DNA from: an uncultured Porphyromonadaceae bacterium
GTDB taxonomy: Bacteria; Bacteroidota; Bacteroidia; Bacteroidales; UBA11471
Reading direction: 5' to 3'
DNA length: 64,000 bases
Assembly (NCBI GenBank): GCA_900547555.1
Contig: URHG01000010.1
Coordinates: forward strand, 1-64,000
Shown: positions 17,522 to 27,030 of the stretch, piece after piece
How the letters are laid out: the number at the start of each line of letters is the position of its first letter
Position numbering within the stretch: position 1 is the stretch's first letter
The notes under the pieces: generated by a model
What the model was told of the DNA's origin: nothing
What the model saw: only the letters and a program-made list of their open reading frames with translations
Databases searched by the model: none
Position numbers and translations under genes: made by a program

Positions 17522-19045
17522 TTAGTGTTTGAAGTGGCGAATACCGGTGAATACCATCGCGATACCGTTCTTGTTGCAATAGTCGATCGTCAAGTCGTCG
17601 CGTACCGAACCGCCGGGTTGAATCACCGTATCGATACCCTCTTTGTGGGCGATTTCCACGCAATCGGGGAACGGGAAGAAAGCATCAGATGCCATGACCG
17701 CCCCCTTCAAATCGAAATTGAACGACTTGGCTTTCTCGATGGCATGGCGTAAAGAATCTACCCGGGAGGTTTGTCCCACGCCGCTGGCATAAAGTTGTTT
17801 TCCCTTAGCGAGAACAATGGCATTGGATTTGCTATGTTTTACGATTTTATTGGCAAACAACAAATCTTCGACTTCTTCGGGCGTTACGGCTTTCTCGGTG
17901 ATTTGTTTCAATTCCTCGGCCTTTTCCTGATGCAAGTCTTTTTCCTGCATCAACACGCCGTTGAGCAGGGAACGGAATTGTATCGTGGCCTCGGGAGCTT
18001 TTTTCTGGACGAGGACAATACGATTTTTCTTCTGATAGAAAATATCGAGAGCAGCCGGCTCGTAACCGGGTGCAATAATAACCTCGAAGAAAAGTTTATT
18101 TATTTCTTCGGCCGTAACAGCATCAACCACCGCATTGGTGACCAAAACACCACCGAATGCCGAAACGGGATCTCCCGCCAATGCGGCATTCCATGCTTCG
18201 AGCAACGTAGGACGCGAAGCGATACCGCAAGCATTATTGTGTTTCAATATGGCGAATGTCAATTCCGAGAACTCGGAGATAAGCGATACGGCCGCATCGA
18301 TGTCGAGCAGGTTGTTATACGAAATCTCTTTTCCGTGAAGTTGTTCGAACATTTCATCGAAGTTTCCGAAAAAGAATCCCTTCTGATGTGGATTTTCTCC
18401 GTAGCGCAACGGTTTGGAATCGTTGCAAGCAGCCCGGAAAGCCGAATAGTTACCGCCGTCGAAATAATTGAAAATGGCGGTATCATATCCCGACGAAACA
18501 GCAAACGCCTCTTTGGCAAACCAATAACGATCTTCCAAAGAAGATGCAGCGCCTTTTTCGTTGAGCATATCCAAAAGCGGAGCATATTGTGCTTTGGAGG
18601 CAACGATAACGACATCTTTGAAGTTCTTGGCAGCGGCCCGGATAAGAGAGATACCGCCTATATCGATTTTTTCGATGATGGCACTTTCATCGGCGCCCGA
18701 AGCTACCGTTTCTTCGAACGGATAAAGATCGACAATGACAAGATCGATCTCGGGAATATCGTATTCGGCAATCTGCTGACGGTCGCCCTCCTCTTCCCGA
18801 CGATTGAGTATGCCGCCGAAGACCTTCGGGTGCAATGTTTTCACACGACCGCCCAGAATAGAGGGGTAACCAGTGAGACCTTCGACACTGCGGCAAGGTA
18901 TCCCCAAAGACTCGATAAACGATTGAGTACCACCGGTCGAAATAAATTCCACACCATCGGCATGCAATTTTTTAAGAATTTCGTCCAACCCGTCTTTGTG
19001 ATAAACCGAAACTAATGCGGTTTTGATTTTTTTATTTTCAGCCAT
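17522..19045 (-). CDS. purH: Bifunctional AICAR formyltransferase/IMP cyclohydrolase
   Basis: 507 aa, catalysing the last two steps of IMP synthesis. The N-terminal cyclohydrolase (MGS-like) domain has STGGTQSFIESLG and the GGRVKTLHPKVFGGIL segment; the transformylase domain has LRYGENPHQKGFFF, the LKHNNACGIA segment (catalytic KH), SKSNAIVLAKGKQLYASGVGQTSRVDS and the C-terminal DDLTIDYCNKNGIAMVFTGIRHFKH segment. I start at MAENKKIKTALVS (19045); the frame is open upstream but reads through the promoter. First gene of the mre operon. Confidence 0.97.
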   Translation of the reverse strand: MAENKKIKTALVSVYHKDGLDEILKKLHADGVEFISTGGTQSFIESLGIPCRSVEGLTGYPSILGGRVKTLHPKVFGGILNRREEEGDRQQIAEYDIPEIDLVIVDLYPFEETVASGADESAIIEKIDIGGISLIRAAAKNFKDVVIVASKAQYAPLLDMLNEKGAASSLEDRYWFAKEAFAVSSGYDTAIFNYFDGGNYSAFRAACNDSKPLRYGENPHQKGFFFGNFDEMFEQLHGKEISYNNLLDIDAAVSLISEFSELTFAILKHNNACGIASRPTLLEAWNAALAGDPVSAFGGVLVTNAVVDAVTAEEINKLFFEVIIAPGYEPAALDIFYQKKNRIVLVQKKAPEATIQFRSLLNGVLMQEKDLHQEKAEELKQITEKAVTPEEVEDLLFANKIVKHSKSNAIVLAKGKQLYASGVGQTSRVDSLRHAIEKAKSFNFDLKGAVMASDAFFPFPDCVEIAHKEGIDTVIQPGGSVRDDLTIDYCNKNGIAMVFTGIRHFKH

Positions 19046-19077
19046 ATCGTTTTGATTTTGTTCATTTTTTGGAGTTA

Positions 19078-19109
19078 CAAAAATAGTAATTTTGCCGACA
19101 AACCACAAA
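19078..19109 (-). promoter_or_regulatory. Promoter of the purH-mreBCD-mrdA-rodA operon
   Basis: On the minus strand TATTTTTG (19085-19078) is the -7 box and TTTG (19109-19106, read as CAAA with following G on the plus strand, giving CTTTG) the -33 box, with a 20-base spacer. The predicted leader is about 25 bases. No second promoter is evident before mreB, so wall-elongation genes would share control with purine synthesis. Confidence 0.6.
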
Positions 19110-19202
19110 GATTTTTCAGCACAAAAAAGCGTCATTTCTCTTTTTTTTCATTTCGATGCTGCCGGACCTTCAAAATATTGTAAAACAGCCCGAAAAAGAA
19201 TC

Positions 19203-21053
19203 TCAAAGCGATCGCTCCGACGACAATACCCGATAAAGGCGCATCTGACAGAGCCGGCAATCAAATTCGAGACGCAGCAACGTATCCCGATATTGCAGGA
19301 ATAGCGGCTCTTTCCACACTCCCCCGTCCTGCGGCCGAACAGTTTCACGCGGACATCGCCCCCACTGCCTTTTCAGACAAAAACGGGTAAACATCAAGGC
19401 TTCTCCCTCGACCGGTTCACATTCGTAAGCCGGCGCAATTTTCTTCACCCCATGAGCCCGATAAAACGCACGGGCCGATGCATTAGATACATTTCCCAAA
19501 TAATCGAGTTCCGAAACCGGATATGAAGCAGATCCTTCTTCCCTGCGACGCGAGGGACGATAAGAGAGCCTCCTGACCAACATCATTCTCTCTACGGCTT
19601 CGCGTCGTAAATCAGCCAACAAAGAAGCCGGCAGAAAATATGCTTTCTCCGACAAAACATTTACCGAACGGGCGAAAAAACAAGTATCCCCCAAACGAGA
19701 AAGTTGTGCTTTCTGATTTTCGGATTGCGGAGTACGGGCTTCTTCTTTCTCCCAATCCCGGGCAACTACCGCCGAACGACCGGAATCATCGGTAATCTTC
19801 AATGCAAACCCTCTCGGAATTTCATAGAGCTGCAAATCGACGGGAATACGGCGTTGCGCACTTTTTTTCTGCAATGTCTGTTCAAACAACCGGTCATAAT
19901 TACGGTAAAGCAAAGTACCGGACGATATATTCAATTTCTCGAACGGATAAACCACCGCCTCTTCGACCCGATTCACACGAAAGCCTTCGAATGCCCCCTT
20001 TTTATTGAGAAAACAAAGTCCGTCGCCATTATGCAACACCTCACCTCCCTGCACCTTCAAAGCCGCACCGCGTACCTGTGCCACTCGCCCTATCGGCTCA
20101 CCGAGAGATTTCGGCGTGTCGGGCGACCCCATATCCTTATCTGGACGACCATCGAAAAAATATCGGGTAAAGCCCCGGTTAAAACTCTTTTGCGGCATCG
20201 GGTCAAAAGACAACTCGACCCGACCCGAAGATGCGGCCCTGTACTCAGGACGACGCTCGAAAATTTCATCCAGACATCGTCGGTACCACGCCGTAACATT
20301 TTTCACATACGATAATTCTTTGAGTCGTCCTTCTATCTTCAAAGAAGTCGCACCGGCATCGAGCAAAGCCTCCAACCGATCGGTACGATTCATATCTTTA
20401 AGAGAAAGCAAGTGCTTGTCGCGGATAAGCGGACGACGGTCGGCATCGAGCAATGTATAGGGAAGACGGCAATACTGGGCACATTCCCCTCGATTGGCGC
20501 TTCGCCCCGAAAGAGACCGACTCAAATAACATTGTCCGCTATAACTGACACATAAAGCCCCATGCACAAAAACTTCCAACTCCACCGGCACCGCTTCGGC
20601 AATGGTGCGTATCTGCTCACCCGACAATTCCCGAGCCAACACGACACGAGAGAACCCCACATCGTAAAGGAAACGGACTTTTTCTACCGTACGATTATCG
20701 GTCTGTGTACTGGCATGAAGGGCAATAGGAGGTATATCGAGACGCAAGACACCCATATCCTGCACGATAAGCGCATCGCCCCCCACCCGATAAAGTTCGG
20801 TGATAAGCCGCTCGGCAGGTTTCAGTTCATCGTCGTAAAGCAACGTATTCAAAGCGACATATACGCGCGCCTCGTATCGATGTGCGAAATCGACCAACCG
20901 GGCAATATCGTCCACACTGTTTGCAGCAGCTGCTCTTGCACCAAAACAAGGGCCGCCGATATACACGGCATCGGCTCCATGCAAAACGGCTTCGATACCT
21001 ATATCGGCCGTCTTGGCGGGAGCCAACAATTCGATAGGGCGAGATACACTCAT
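19203..21053 (-). CDS. U32 family protein, RlhA-like rRNA hydroxylase
   Basis: 616 aa. The N-terminal U32 domain begins IELLAPAKTADIGIEAVLHGADAVYIGG, with HASTQ (113-117) and a cysteine cluster C168, C175, C191, C195 in the CVSYSGQCYLSRSLSGRSANRGECAQYCR region. The C-terminal half resembles the DUF3656 domain found with long U32 proteins. Members were first called peptidase U32 or collagenase; E. coli RlhA, of similar length and layout, hydroxylates C2501 of 23S rRNA, so an RNA-modifying role is more likely than proteolysis (inference). The ATG overlaps the metA stop (ATGA at 21053-21050). Confidence 0.85.
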   Translation of the reverse strand: MSVSRPIELLAPAKTADIGIEAVLHGADAVYIGGPCFGARAAAANSVDDIARLVDFAHRYEARVYVALNTLLYDDELKPAERLITELYRVGGDALIVQDMGVLRLDIPPIALHASTQTDNRTVEKVRFLYDVGFSRVVLARELSGEQIRTIAEAVPVELEVFVHGALCVSYSGQCYLSRSLSGRSANRGECAQYCRLPYTLLDADRRPLIRDKHLLSLKDMNRTDRLEALLDAGATSLKIEGRLKELSYVKNVTAWYRRCLDEIFERRPEYRAASSGRVELSFDPMPQKSFNRGFTRYFFDGRPDKDMGSPDTPKSLGEPIGRVAQVRGAALKVQGGEVLHNGDGLCFLNKKGAFEGFRVNRVEEAVVYPFEKLNISSGTLLYRNYDRLFEQTLQKKSAQRRIPVDLQLYEIPRGFALKITDDSGRSAVVARDWEKEEARTPQSENQKAQLSRLGDTCFFARSVNVLSEKAYFLPASLLADLRREAVERMMLVRRLSYRPSRRREEGSASYPVSELDYLGNVSNASARAFYRAHGVKKIAPAYECEPVEGEALMFTRFCLKRQWGRCPRETVRPQDGGVWKEPLFLQYRDTLLRLEFDCRLCQMRLYRVLSSERSL

Positions 21054-21973
21054 CGGATTTCTTCGATATTATAGGGGGTTTCCTGATAAACGTAATAGTT
21101 GAGCCAGTTGGAAAACAACAAATTGGCATGTGCACGCCAACGCACCAACGCAGCCTTGTCGGGATCATCATTCCGGAAATAATTCTGCGGCATTTCGATA
21201 GGCAACCCTTTTGCCAAATCCCGACGATATTCGTTCCCCAGCGTATCGGGAGCATACTCGGAATGTCCCGTAAGGAAAATCTCCCTGCCTCCGCGGGCTA
21301 TGACGACAGCCGGCCCCGAAACCTCGCCCTCGGCCATAATGGTCAACTCCCGACACTTCCGCACATCTTCGGTACGTATCGCCGTATGTCGGCTATGCGG
21401 TATATAAAACTCATCGTCGAACCCACGAAACAACGGGGCTGTTTTTCCCACTTCGGAAATCTGATGGAGAAAAACGCCGAAAAGTTTTTTCGCCAACGGA
21501 TATTTGGGAATGCCGTAATAGTGATATAATCCGGCCTGCGCCGCCCAACAAATATACATGGTCGACGTAACATGCGTTCGTGCCCAGTCGAATATAGAAG
21601 AGACCTCACCCCAATACGAAACCTCCTCAAAAGCCATCTGCTCGACGGGAGCCCCGGTAATAATCATTCCGTCGTAACGCCGGTCGCATACTTCCGAAAA
21701 CTCCTTGTAAAAAGCCATCATGTGTTCGGCCGGCGTATTTTTAGAAACATGACCGGAGATTTTCAGGAAATCGATTTCGAGTTGCAACGGAGTATTCGAC
21801 AAAAGTCGTATAAGGTCGGTCTCGGTCGTTATCTTCAACGGCATGAGATTGAGGATAATAATACGCAGCGGCCGTATATCCTGAGCAGAAGCCCTCTGCG
21901 AATCCATGACAAATATATTTTCCGACTTCAATATTTCGACGGCCGGCAATTTCGACGGTATATTTAACGGCAT
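21050..21973 (-). CDS. metA: Homoserine O-acyltransferase MetA, predicted acetyl-CoA specific
   Basis: 307 aa, from MPLNIPSKLP (21973). It acylates homoserine at the first committed step of methionine synthesis. Catalytic C142 sits in YICWAAQAGLY, and H237/E239 in LTGHSEY correspond to the His/Glu of the E. coli enzyme. Residue 111 is glutamate (TGAPVEQ), the state reported for the acetyl-CoA-using Bacillus cereus enzyme; the succinyl-CoA-using E. coli enzyme has glycine there. So homoserine O-acetyltransferase activity is predicted even though annotation pipelines call the family succinyltransferase. It is coupled by a 4-base overlap to the U32 gene. A possible -7 box lies at 22002-21995. 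Confidence 0.93.
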   Translation of the reverse strand: MPLNIPSKLPAVEILKSENIFVMDSQRASAQDIRPLRIIILNLMPLKITTETDLIRLLSNTPLQLEIDFLKISGHVSKNTPAEHMMAFYKEFSEVCDRRYDGMIITGAPVEQMAFEEVSYWGEVSSIFDWARTHVTSTMYICWAAQAGLYHYYGIPKYPLAKKLFGVFLHQISEVGKTAPLFRGFDDEFYIPHSRHTAIRTEDVRKCRELTIMAEGEVSGPAVVIARGGREIFLTGHSEYAPDTLGNEYRRDLAKGLPIEMPQNYFRNDDPDKAALVRWRAHANLLFSNWLNYYVYQETPYNIEEIR

Positions 21974-21994
21974 ATCTCTTTCTTTATAACCGCA

Positions 21995-22134
21995 CAAAAA
22001 TACAATAAAAAAACAGAAGGACGAAATGCATCTAAGGATAGTGGTATAGCATACAAAAAATGCAAAATTCTTTTTAAAGAGTTAGCAAAAAGATTAAGAA
22101 ATAAGCATTATTACTGACAAAATAACTATATTTG
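21995..22134. promoter_or_regulatory. Divergent metA/asnA promoter region
   Basis: On the minus strand TATTTTTG (22002-21995) would serve metA; on the plus strand TATATTTG (22127-22134) would serve asnA. Neither has a clear -33 TTG at the right distance, so both calls rest on the -7 box alone. The asnA leader would be about 90 bases. Confidence 0.4.
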
Positions 22135-22228
22135 CTCCCCAAAGGAGAACAAAGCAACAATAAAAAAACGCGCACCGCCTTCCATAAACATGCAATAAAT
22201 TGAAATACAATAATATAAAATAGAAAAC

Positions 22229-23263
22229 ATGGCACTAATCATACCGAAACACTATACTCCGAAATTGTTGCCCGAGACAACCGAGCAAGCCATCAAGGGG
22301 TTGAAAGAAAGTTTCCAACGGGCATTGGCAAAAAATCTGAATCTCCGCCGCGTTACAGCCCCGTTGTTCGTCCTCTCCGGTACAGGAATCAACGACGACC
22401 TCAACGCAACGGAACGCGCAGTAAAATTTCCCATAAAATGTATGGAAGACCGTCAGGCCGAAGTTGTCCATTCATTAGCAAAATGGAAACGGCTGAAACT
22501 CGGGGCATACCGCATCGCACCGGGATACGGGTTATATACCGATATGAATGCAATCCGTTCCGACGAAGACCTCGATAATTTGCACTCTCTCTATGTCGAC
22601 CAATGGGACTGGGAAAAAAGTATCACCGAAATCGACCGCACCCTCGAATACCTGAAAGAAACCGTCCGCAAAATATATAAAGCATTGAAAGATACCGAGG
22701 CCGAACTTTACGAAATCCACCCGCATATCACACCCATGCTTCCCGACGATATCGTATTTATACATTCGGAGGAATTATTACAGATGTACCCGGGCCTCTC
22801 CCCTAAGGCCAGAGAATACGAAGCCACCCGAAAATACGGGGCTATTTTCATCATAGGCATAGGCCGAGAATTATCGAACGGAGAACCTCACGACGGTCGT
22901 GCCCCCGACTATGACGACTGGACGACACCAAACTCGGACGGATATTATGGCCTTAACGGAGATATTATTTTATGGAACAGCGTTCTAGAATGCCCGTTCG
23001 AAATTTCGTCGATGGGAATTCGTGTCGACGAAAAGGCCTTACGCAAACAATTGGAAATATGCGGCTGCACCGACCGTCTGAATCTCGATTTCCACAAAGC
23101 TCTCCTGCACGGCGATATGCCCCTTTCCATCGGTGGCGGTATCGGACAATCGCGCCTATGTATGTATTTGTTGCAAAAAGCCCACATCGGAGAGGTCCAA
23201 GCCAGCATCTGGCCCGAAGAACAAATTGCAGAATGTGCCCGCCACAACATATTTCTGCTTTGA
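22229..23263 (+). CDS. asnA: Aspartate-ammonia ligase (asparagine synthetase A)
   Basis: 344 aa, close to the usual 330-345. It makes asparagine from aspartate, ammonia and ATP, using a class II aminoacyl-tRNA synthetase-like fold. Recognisable segments are the N-terminal LSGTGINDDLNATERAVKFPIK region, the AEVVHSLAKWKR segment, the YVDQWDWEK motif, RAPDYDDW, and the C-terminal motif-3-like LSIGGGIGQSRLCMYLL. Its terminator is shared with the convergent DUF3332 gene. Confidence 0.96.
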   Translation: MALIIPKHYTPKLLPETTEQAIKGLKESFQRALAKNLNLRRVTAPLFVLSGTGINDDLNATERAVKFPIKCMEDRQAEVVHSLAKWKRLKLGAYRIAPGYGLYTDMNAIRSDEDLDNLHSLYVDQWDWEKSITEIDRTLEYLKETVRKIYKALKDTEAELYEIHPHITPMLPDDIVFIHSEELLQMYPGLSPKAREYEATRKYGAIFIIGIGRELSNGEPHDGRAPDYDDWTTPNSDGYYGLNGDIILWNSVLECPFEISSMGIRVDEKALRKQLEICGCTDRLNLDFHKALLHGDMPLSIGGGIGQSRLCMYLLQKAHIGEVQASIWPEEQIAECARHNIFLL

Positions 23264-23284
23264 TTTTCGACGATATTGCATAAA

Positions 23285-23327
23285 AAAAGGGAGGCATCTT
23301 ACAGATGCCTCCCTTTTCTGTTTTTTT
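23285..23327. terminator. Bidirectional terminator between asnA and the DUF3332 gene
   Basis: A perfect 15-base inverted repeat, AAAAGGGAGGCATCT and its complement, with loop TAC, is followed on the plus strand by a T7 run and is preceded by an A-run that serves as the U-tract for the minus strand. Confidence 0.9.
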
Positions 23328-23336
23328 AAGCCTGAA

Positions 23337-23864
23337 TTATTTGCAAGCCATATACGCACCGGCAATAGCTTTGTAGGCCATCAATCCGGCCTCGGATTTT
23401 TCGATAGTTACCATTTCGCCTTCTCCGGCATAGATGCTTACATGATTGTCGTCAACAAAAGTCATGAATGTAATACCCTCGACAGCCCAAGAGTTTTCTT
23501 CACTGTTATAGGTCAACTCTACTTTTTCCTGAGTAGCCTCATCGGTGATGACATATCCGTTTTGATTCGACTCTACCAGATAATTTCCATTTTCACCTTT
23601 GATGTGTTTCACATTATCGGCCATAGGATTGTTACCCGTCCAAAATTCGATGGAGTTGATCACCAAAGCATCGGCGATAAGAGAAATTTCATAAACCGGC
23701 AAAATGCAGAATGCAACAAATACAGCCTCATTTACCCATTTTTCTCCCACACCCTTATTCCACGAAAACAGTTTATTGGTCAAGCCAAAAGAACCGATAC
23801 ACGAAGAAAACATAAGACTTCCGCTCAAAAGTACGGCGGCAGCCACAACCAATTTCTTTTTCAT
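23337..23864 (-). CDS. DUF3332 family lipoprotein
   Basis: 175 aa of unknown function. The signal sequence ends in a lipobox FSSC (C22). The next segment (IGSFGLTNKLFSWNKGVGEKWVNE) and a hydrophobic stretch (AVFVAFCILPVYEISLIADALVI, about 47-69) followed by FWTGNNP are the hallmarks of DUF3332, a family of small envelope proteins in Bacteroidetes and some Proteobacteria. The C-terminal part is beta-rich and acidic. It stands alone between terminators; nothing in context suggests a partner. Confidence 0.85.
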   Translation of the reverse strand: MKKKLVVAAAVLLSGSLMFSSCIGSFGLTNKLFSWNKGVGEKWVNEAVFVAFCILPVYEISLIADALVINSIEFWTGNNPMADNVKHIKGENGNYLVESNQNGYVITDEATQEKVELTYNSEENSWAVEGITFMTFVDDNHVSIYAGEGEMVTIEKSEAGLMAYKAIAGAYMACK

Positions 23865-23949
23865 AATATAAGTTTTGAATTAGATAATATGCAAATATAC
23901 TAACATTTCCTTAGAATTCGTAAAATATTCTACACTTTTTTTATACAAA

Positions 23950-24837
23950 TTATCCCTTATTCGAAGGCAGGACACCTTGTTTTTGCAACCATCGCCACAT
24001 AAGGACCGGCCACGTATCATAATAAGAGAATGTAGGACGACACCCCCAACCATGTCCCCCTTCGGGGAAAATATACATCGATGAAGGAACTCCTTTTTCT
24101 TTCATAACAGAATACATCTGTATACTGTTTGCCGGAGGTACGCTTTTATCATCATCGCTCAGCAAAAAAAGTGTCGGCGGAGTATTCTCGGAAACATGCA
24201 ACTCATTGGAATATAGAGCGATTAAACCAGGATTATTCTTTTGATCACCCAACAAATTATCCCGAGAACCTTTATGCGTATATGTTCCCATCGTTACGAC
24301 CGGATAAAAAAGCAACATAAAATCGGGACGGCATGTCGAGTCGCAGTGCGTACCGAGCGTCGACGCCAAATGTCCCCCGGCCGAAAAACCCGCGATACCT
24401 ACTTTGCCGGGATCGATACCCCAATCGGCAGCATTCGCCCGCACGATACGCATCGATTCCTGAGCATCGGCAAGAGGCACGGCATGATGACCGTTAGGCA
24501 AACGATACTTCAATATAACGCCCGCAACGCCTTTCTCTGCAAGCATACGAGCAAAAAGCACACCTTCATGCTGCATGGCCTGACGGGCATATCCGCCACC
24601 GGGACAGATCACCACTGCGGCTCCGGTATTTTTCTCGCGGGCCGGTAAATACACAAAAAGTTCGGCCGTGCGTGCATTCAGTACACGCCCTTCCTTAGTT
24701 ATCTTTTCTTCGGATGTTATACCGTTATCTTCGGCCGGACCGTCGGGCCAAACCTTAACAGTAAAGGGTTCTTGCCCCCACGATGTCGCGCTTACGGCCA
24801 ACGCAGCCAGCAATCCCATCATTTTTCTTTTTATCAT
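23950..24837 (-). CDS. Secreted alpha/beta hydrolase, probable acetyl esterase
   Basis: 295 aa with a signal peptide (cleavage likely after SWG, before QEPF). An oxyanion-hole segment VICPGGGY at about 76-83 is followed by the nucleophile motif GFSAGG (S152), an acid-bearing SDDDKSVPP segment near 232-240 and the catalytic histidine in EGGHGWG near 264. This arrangement matches the axeA1/BD-FAE-type esterases of Bacteroidetes that remove acetyl groups from xylan or sugars. It stands alone, not beside a SusC/SusD pair, so the substrate is unknown. Confidence 0.85.
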   Translation of the reverse strand: MIKRKMMGLLAALAVSATSWGQEPFTVKVWPDGPAEDNGITSEEKITKEGRVLNARTAELFVYLPAREKNTGAAVVICPGGGYARQAMQHEGVLFARMLAEKGVAGVILKYRLPNGHHAVPLADAQESMRIVRANAADWGIDPGKVGIAGFSAGGHLASTLGTHCDSTCRPDFMLLFYPVVTMGTYTHKGSRDNLLGDQKNNPGLIALYSNELHVSENTPPTLFLLSDDDKSVPPANSIQMYSVMKEKGVPSSMYIFPEGGHGWGCRPTFSYYDTWPVLMWRWLQKQGVLPSNKG

Positions 24838-24919
24838 ATACTCATCTTTTAATTTATCATGTCAAAAAAATCCACTATTTTTGCCACAATAGATTTGCGA
24901 ATATACAAAATTTCAAGTC

Positions 24920-25219
24920 ATGATTAAACATATCGTCCTTTTTAAATTAAAAACCACTCTTTCTTCCGACGAGAAGAAAAGCATTACGCAAAATTTCAAA
25001 AACGCACTGGAAGCCCTAAAAGGAAAAATTCCCTGTCTCTTGTCCATAGAAGTAGGGATAAACGAGAATGCGGAAGAATCTTACGATATAGCTCTGACTA
25101 CCACATTCGAGACATTCGACGATCTGCACAACTACGCGCAGCACCCCGACCACGTAGCTGCGACACAAATCATCAAAGAGACCAAAGAATCGCGCGCCTG
25201 CGTCGACTATATCATTTGA
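24920..25219 (+). CDS. Dabb (stress-responsive alpha/beta barrel) protein
   Basis: 99 aa single-domain protein. MIKHIVLFKLK at the start, GINENAEESYDIALTTTFETFDDLHNYAQHPDHV in the middle and CVDY at the end are the standard Dabb pattern; these form dimeric ferredoxin-like barrels. Cellular function is usually unknown in bacteria. The GH13 gene follows 17 bases downstream on the same strand, so the two are probably co-transcribed. Confidence 0.9.
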   Translation: MIKHIVLFKLKTTLSSDEKKSITQNFKNALEALKGKIPCLLSIEVGINENAEESYDIALTTTFETFDDLHNYAQHPDHVAATQIIKETKESRACVDYII

Positions 25220-25236
25220 AATACCCGTACCGTTCT

Positions 25237-26973
25237 ATGAAACAAGAGAAAATCATTATCTACCAACTCTTACCGCGCCTCTTCGGAAATACGACAACAG
25301 ACTGTGTCCCCAACGGATCGATCGAAAAAAACGGCGTAGGAAAACTAAATGACATATCTCCGAAAGTCCTGCGGGAAATAGCCCGTTTGGGTTGCACTCA
25401 TGTATGGTACACCGGTGTCATCGAACATGCCACACAAACCGACTACTCCCGATACGGAATCGCCACCGACAATCCTCATGTCGTCAAAGGCAAGGCAGGA
25501 TCGCCGTATGCCATAAAAGATTATTATGACATCGATCCCGACCTCGCCGTAAATGTTCCCGACCGTATGCAGGAATTCGAGGCTCTCATAGAACGTACGC
25601 ACCAAAATAAATTGAAAGCGATCATCGATTTCGTACCCAATCACGTGGCGCGTCAATACCGATCGGACGCCAAACCCGACGGCATCACGGATTTGGGTTG
25701 TTGCGACAACACGGCACATGCATTTGATACGCACAACAATTTTTATTACATTCCGGGACAAGAATTCTCCCCGCATTTCGATATCGGAGAAGGGACGAAC
25801 CGCTACAACGAATTTCCCGCCAAAGCAACCGGAAACGACTGTTTTTCTCCCTCTCCGGGGCAAAACGACTGGTACGAAACCGTAAAATTGAACTACGGCG
25901 TCGATTACCTCAACTGCATGAAAAAAAACTTTGACCCGATACCCGACACATGGGAAAAAATGAGAGACATTCTGCTCTTTTGGGGCGGGAAAAACATCGA
26001 CGGATTCCGGTGCGACATGGCAGAAATGGTGCCGGTAGAATTTTGGGGTTGGGCCATACCTCAAATCAAGCGACAATACCCACACCTGATTTTCATCGCC
26101 GAAGTATATAATCCCTGCGAATACCGCAACTACCTGCATAACGGACACTTCGACTACCTTTACGACAAAGTGGGGCTCTACGACCTTTTACGCAATATCG
26201 TAAGCGGACATGCTTCTTCGCTGCAAATAAGCCATTGTTGGCAATCGCTCGAAGGCATCAATACCGATATGGTAAATTTTCTGGAAAACCACGATGAGCA
26301 ACGTGTCGCCTCCCCCCAAAACGCCGGAGATCCGTTCAAAGCATATCCCGCCCTCATCGTATCGGCGATGATGAACCGGAATCCTTTTCTTCTCTATTTC
26401 GGTCAAGAGCTGGGAGAGCCGGGCACCGATGCCGAAGGGTTCAGCGGATACGACGGGCGCACTACGATTTTCGATTATTGGAGCGTTCCTTCCATACGTA
26501 ACTGGTACAACAACGGCCGTTGCAACGATACCCGGCTCACCGATGATCAAAAGCGACTGAGAGAGATGTACCGACAAGTACTTACCCTCTGTAATAAAGA
26601 GGCCGCTCTGAGAGAAGGAGATTTTTTCGACTTGATGTATGTCAATTTCGACAACGGACATTTCGATGCCAAGCACAACTACGCATTTCTAAGGAGATAC
26701 AAAAACGAACTGCTCCTCATAGCCGTCAATTTCAATGCTTGGCCTGCCAATACCGAAATACGCATACCCCAGCACGCCTTCGATTGTTGGAATATAATCC
26801 CCGGCGAATACGATTGCGAAGAGCTGCTGGGAGGAGAAAAAGCTGCAAAAAACATTTCTCCCGACAGACTGTTTGAGACATCGATACATGCCTATGGTGC
26901 CGTCGTATGGAAATGCAAAATAAAGACAACCCGAATTAGCTCGAAAAAAAGCACCTTAACACACATGAAATAA
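25237..26973 (+). CDS. GH13 alpha-amylase family enzyme, cytoplasmic
   Basis: 578 aa. All four conserved GH13 regions are present: DFVPNH (131-136), GFRCDMAE with nucleophile D260, FIAEVYNP with acid/base E289, and NFLENHDEQR with D353. There is no signal peptide, so it should act in the cytoplasm, perhaps on glycogen or imported maltodextrins or as a transglycosidase. I start at MKQEKIII (25237); an in-frame TTG at 25216 overlapping the Dabb stop is possible but adds residues not usual for the family. The specific activity cannot be told from these motifs. Confidence 0.9.
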   Translation: MKQEKIIIYQLLPRLFGNTTTDCVPNGSIEKNGVGKLNDISPKVLREIARLGCTHVWYTGVIEHATQTDYSRYGIATDNPHVVKGKAGSPYAIKDYYDIDPDLAVNVPDRMQEFEALIERTHQNKLKAIIDFVPNHVARQYRSDAKPDGITDLGCCDNTAHAFDTHNNFYYIPGQEFSPHFDIGEGTNRYNEFPAKATGNDCFSPSPGQNDWYETVKLNYGVDYLNCMKKNFDPIPDTWEKMRDILLFWGGKNIDGFRCDMAEMVPVEFWGWAIPQIKRQYPHLIFIAEVYNPCEYRNYLHNGHFDYLYDKVGLYDLLRNIVSGHASSLQISHCWQSLEGINTDMVNFLENHDEQRVASPQNAGDPFKAYPALIVSAMMNRNPFLLYFGQELGEPGTDAEGFSGYDGRTTIFDYWSVPSIRNWYNNGRCNDTRLTDDQKRLREMYRQVLTLCNKEAALREGDFFDLMYVNFDNGHFDAKHNYAFLRRYKNELLLIAVNFNAWPANTEIRIPQHAFDCWNIIPGEYDCEELLGGEKAAKNISPDRLFETSIHAYGAVVWKCKIKTTRISSKKSTLTHMK

Positions 26974-26985
26974 CGATATTCTTGT

Positions 26986-26993
26986 TACCTTTG
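26986..26993 (+). promoter_or_regulatory. Likely -7 box for prs
   Basis: TACCTTTG fits TAnnTTTG and lies 37 bases before the prs ATG. No good TTG is found at the -33 distance. Confidence 0.4.
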
Positions 26994-27030
26994 CCGAAGA
27001 ATATCAAAAACCTTTCCAAGAAAGAAAAAA

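Noticed and set aside
17771..19015. 414-codon plus-strand open frame
   Set aside because: Antisense to purH, which has complete family motifs; no promoter, motif or recognisable domain in the antisense product.
19148..19348. 66-codon minus-strand frame after the U32 gene
   Set aside because: Overlaps the 3' end of the U32 gene in another frame and has no recognisable motif.
25216..25236. TTG start for the GH13 gene overlapping the Dabb stop
   Set aside because: The ATG at 25237 gives the usual GH13 N-terminus; the extra seven residues look like read-through.
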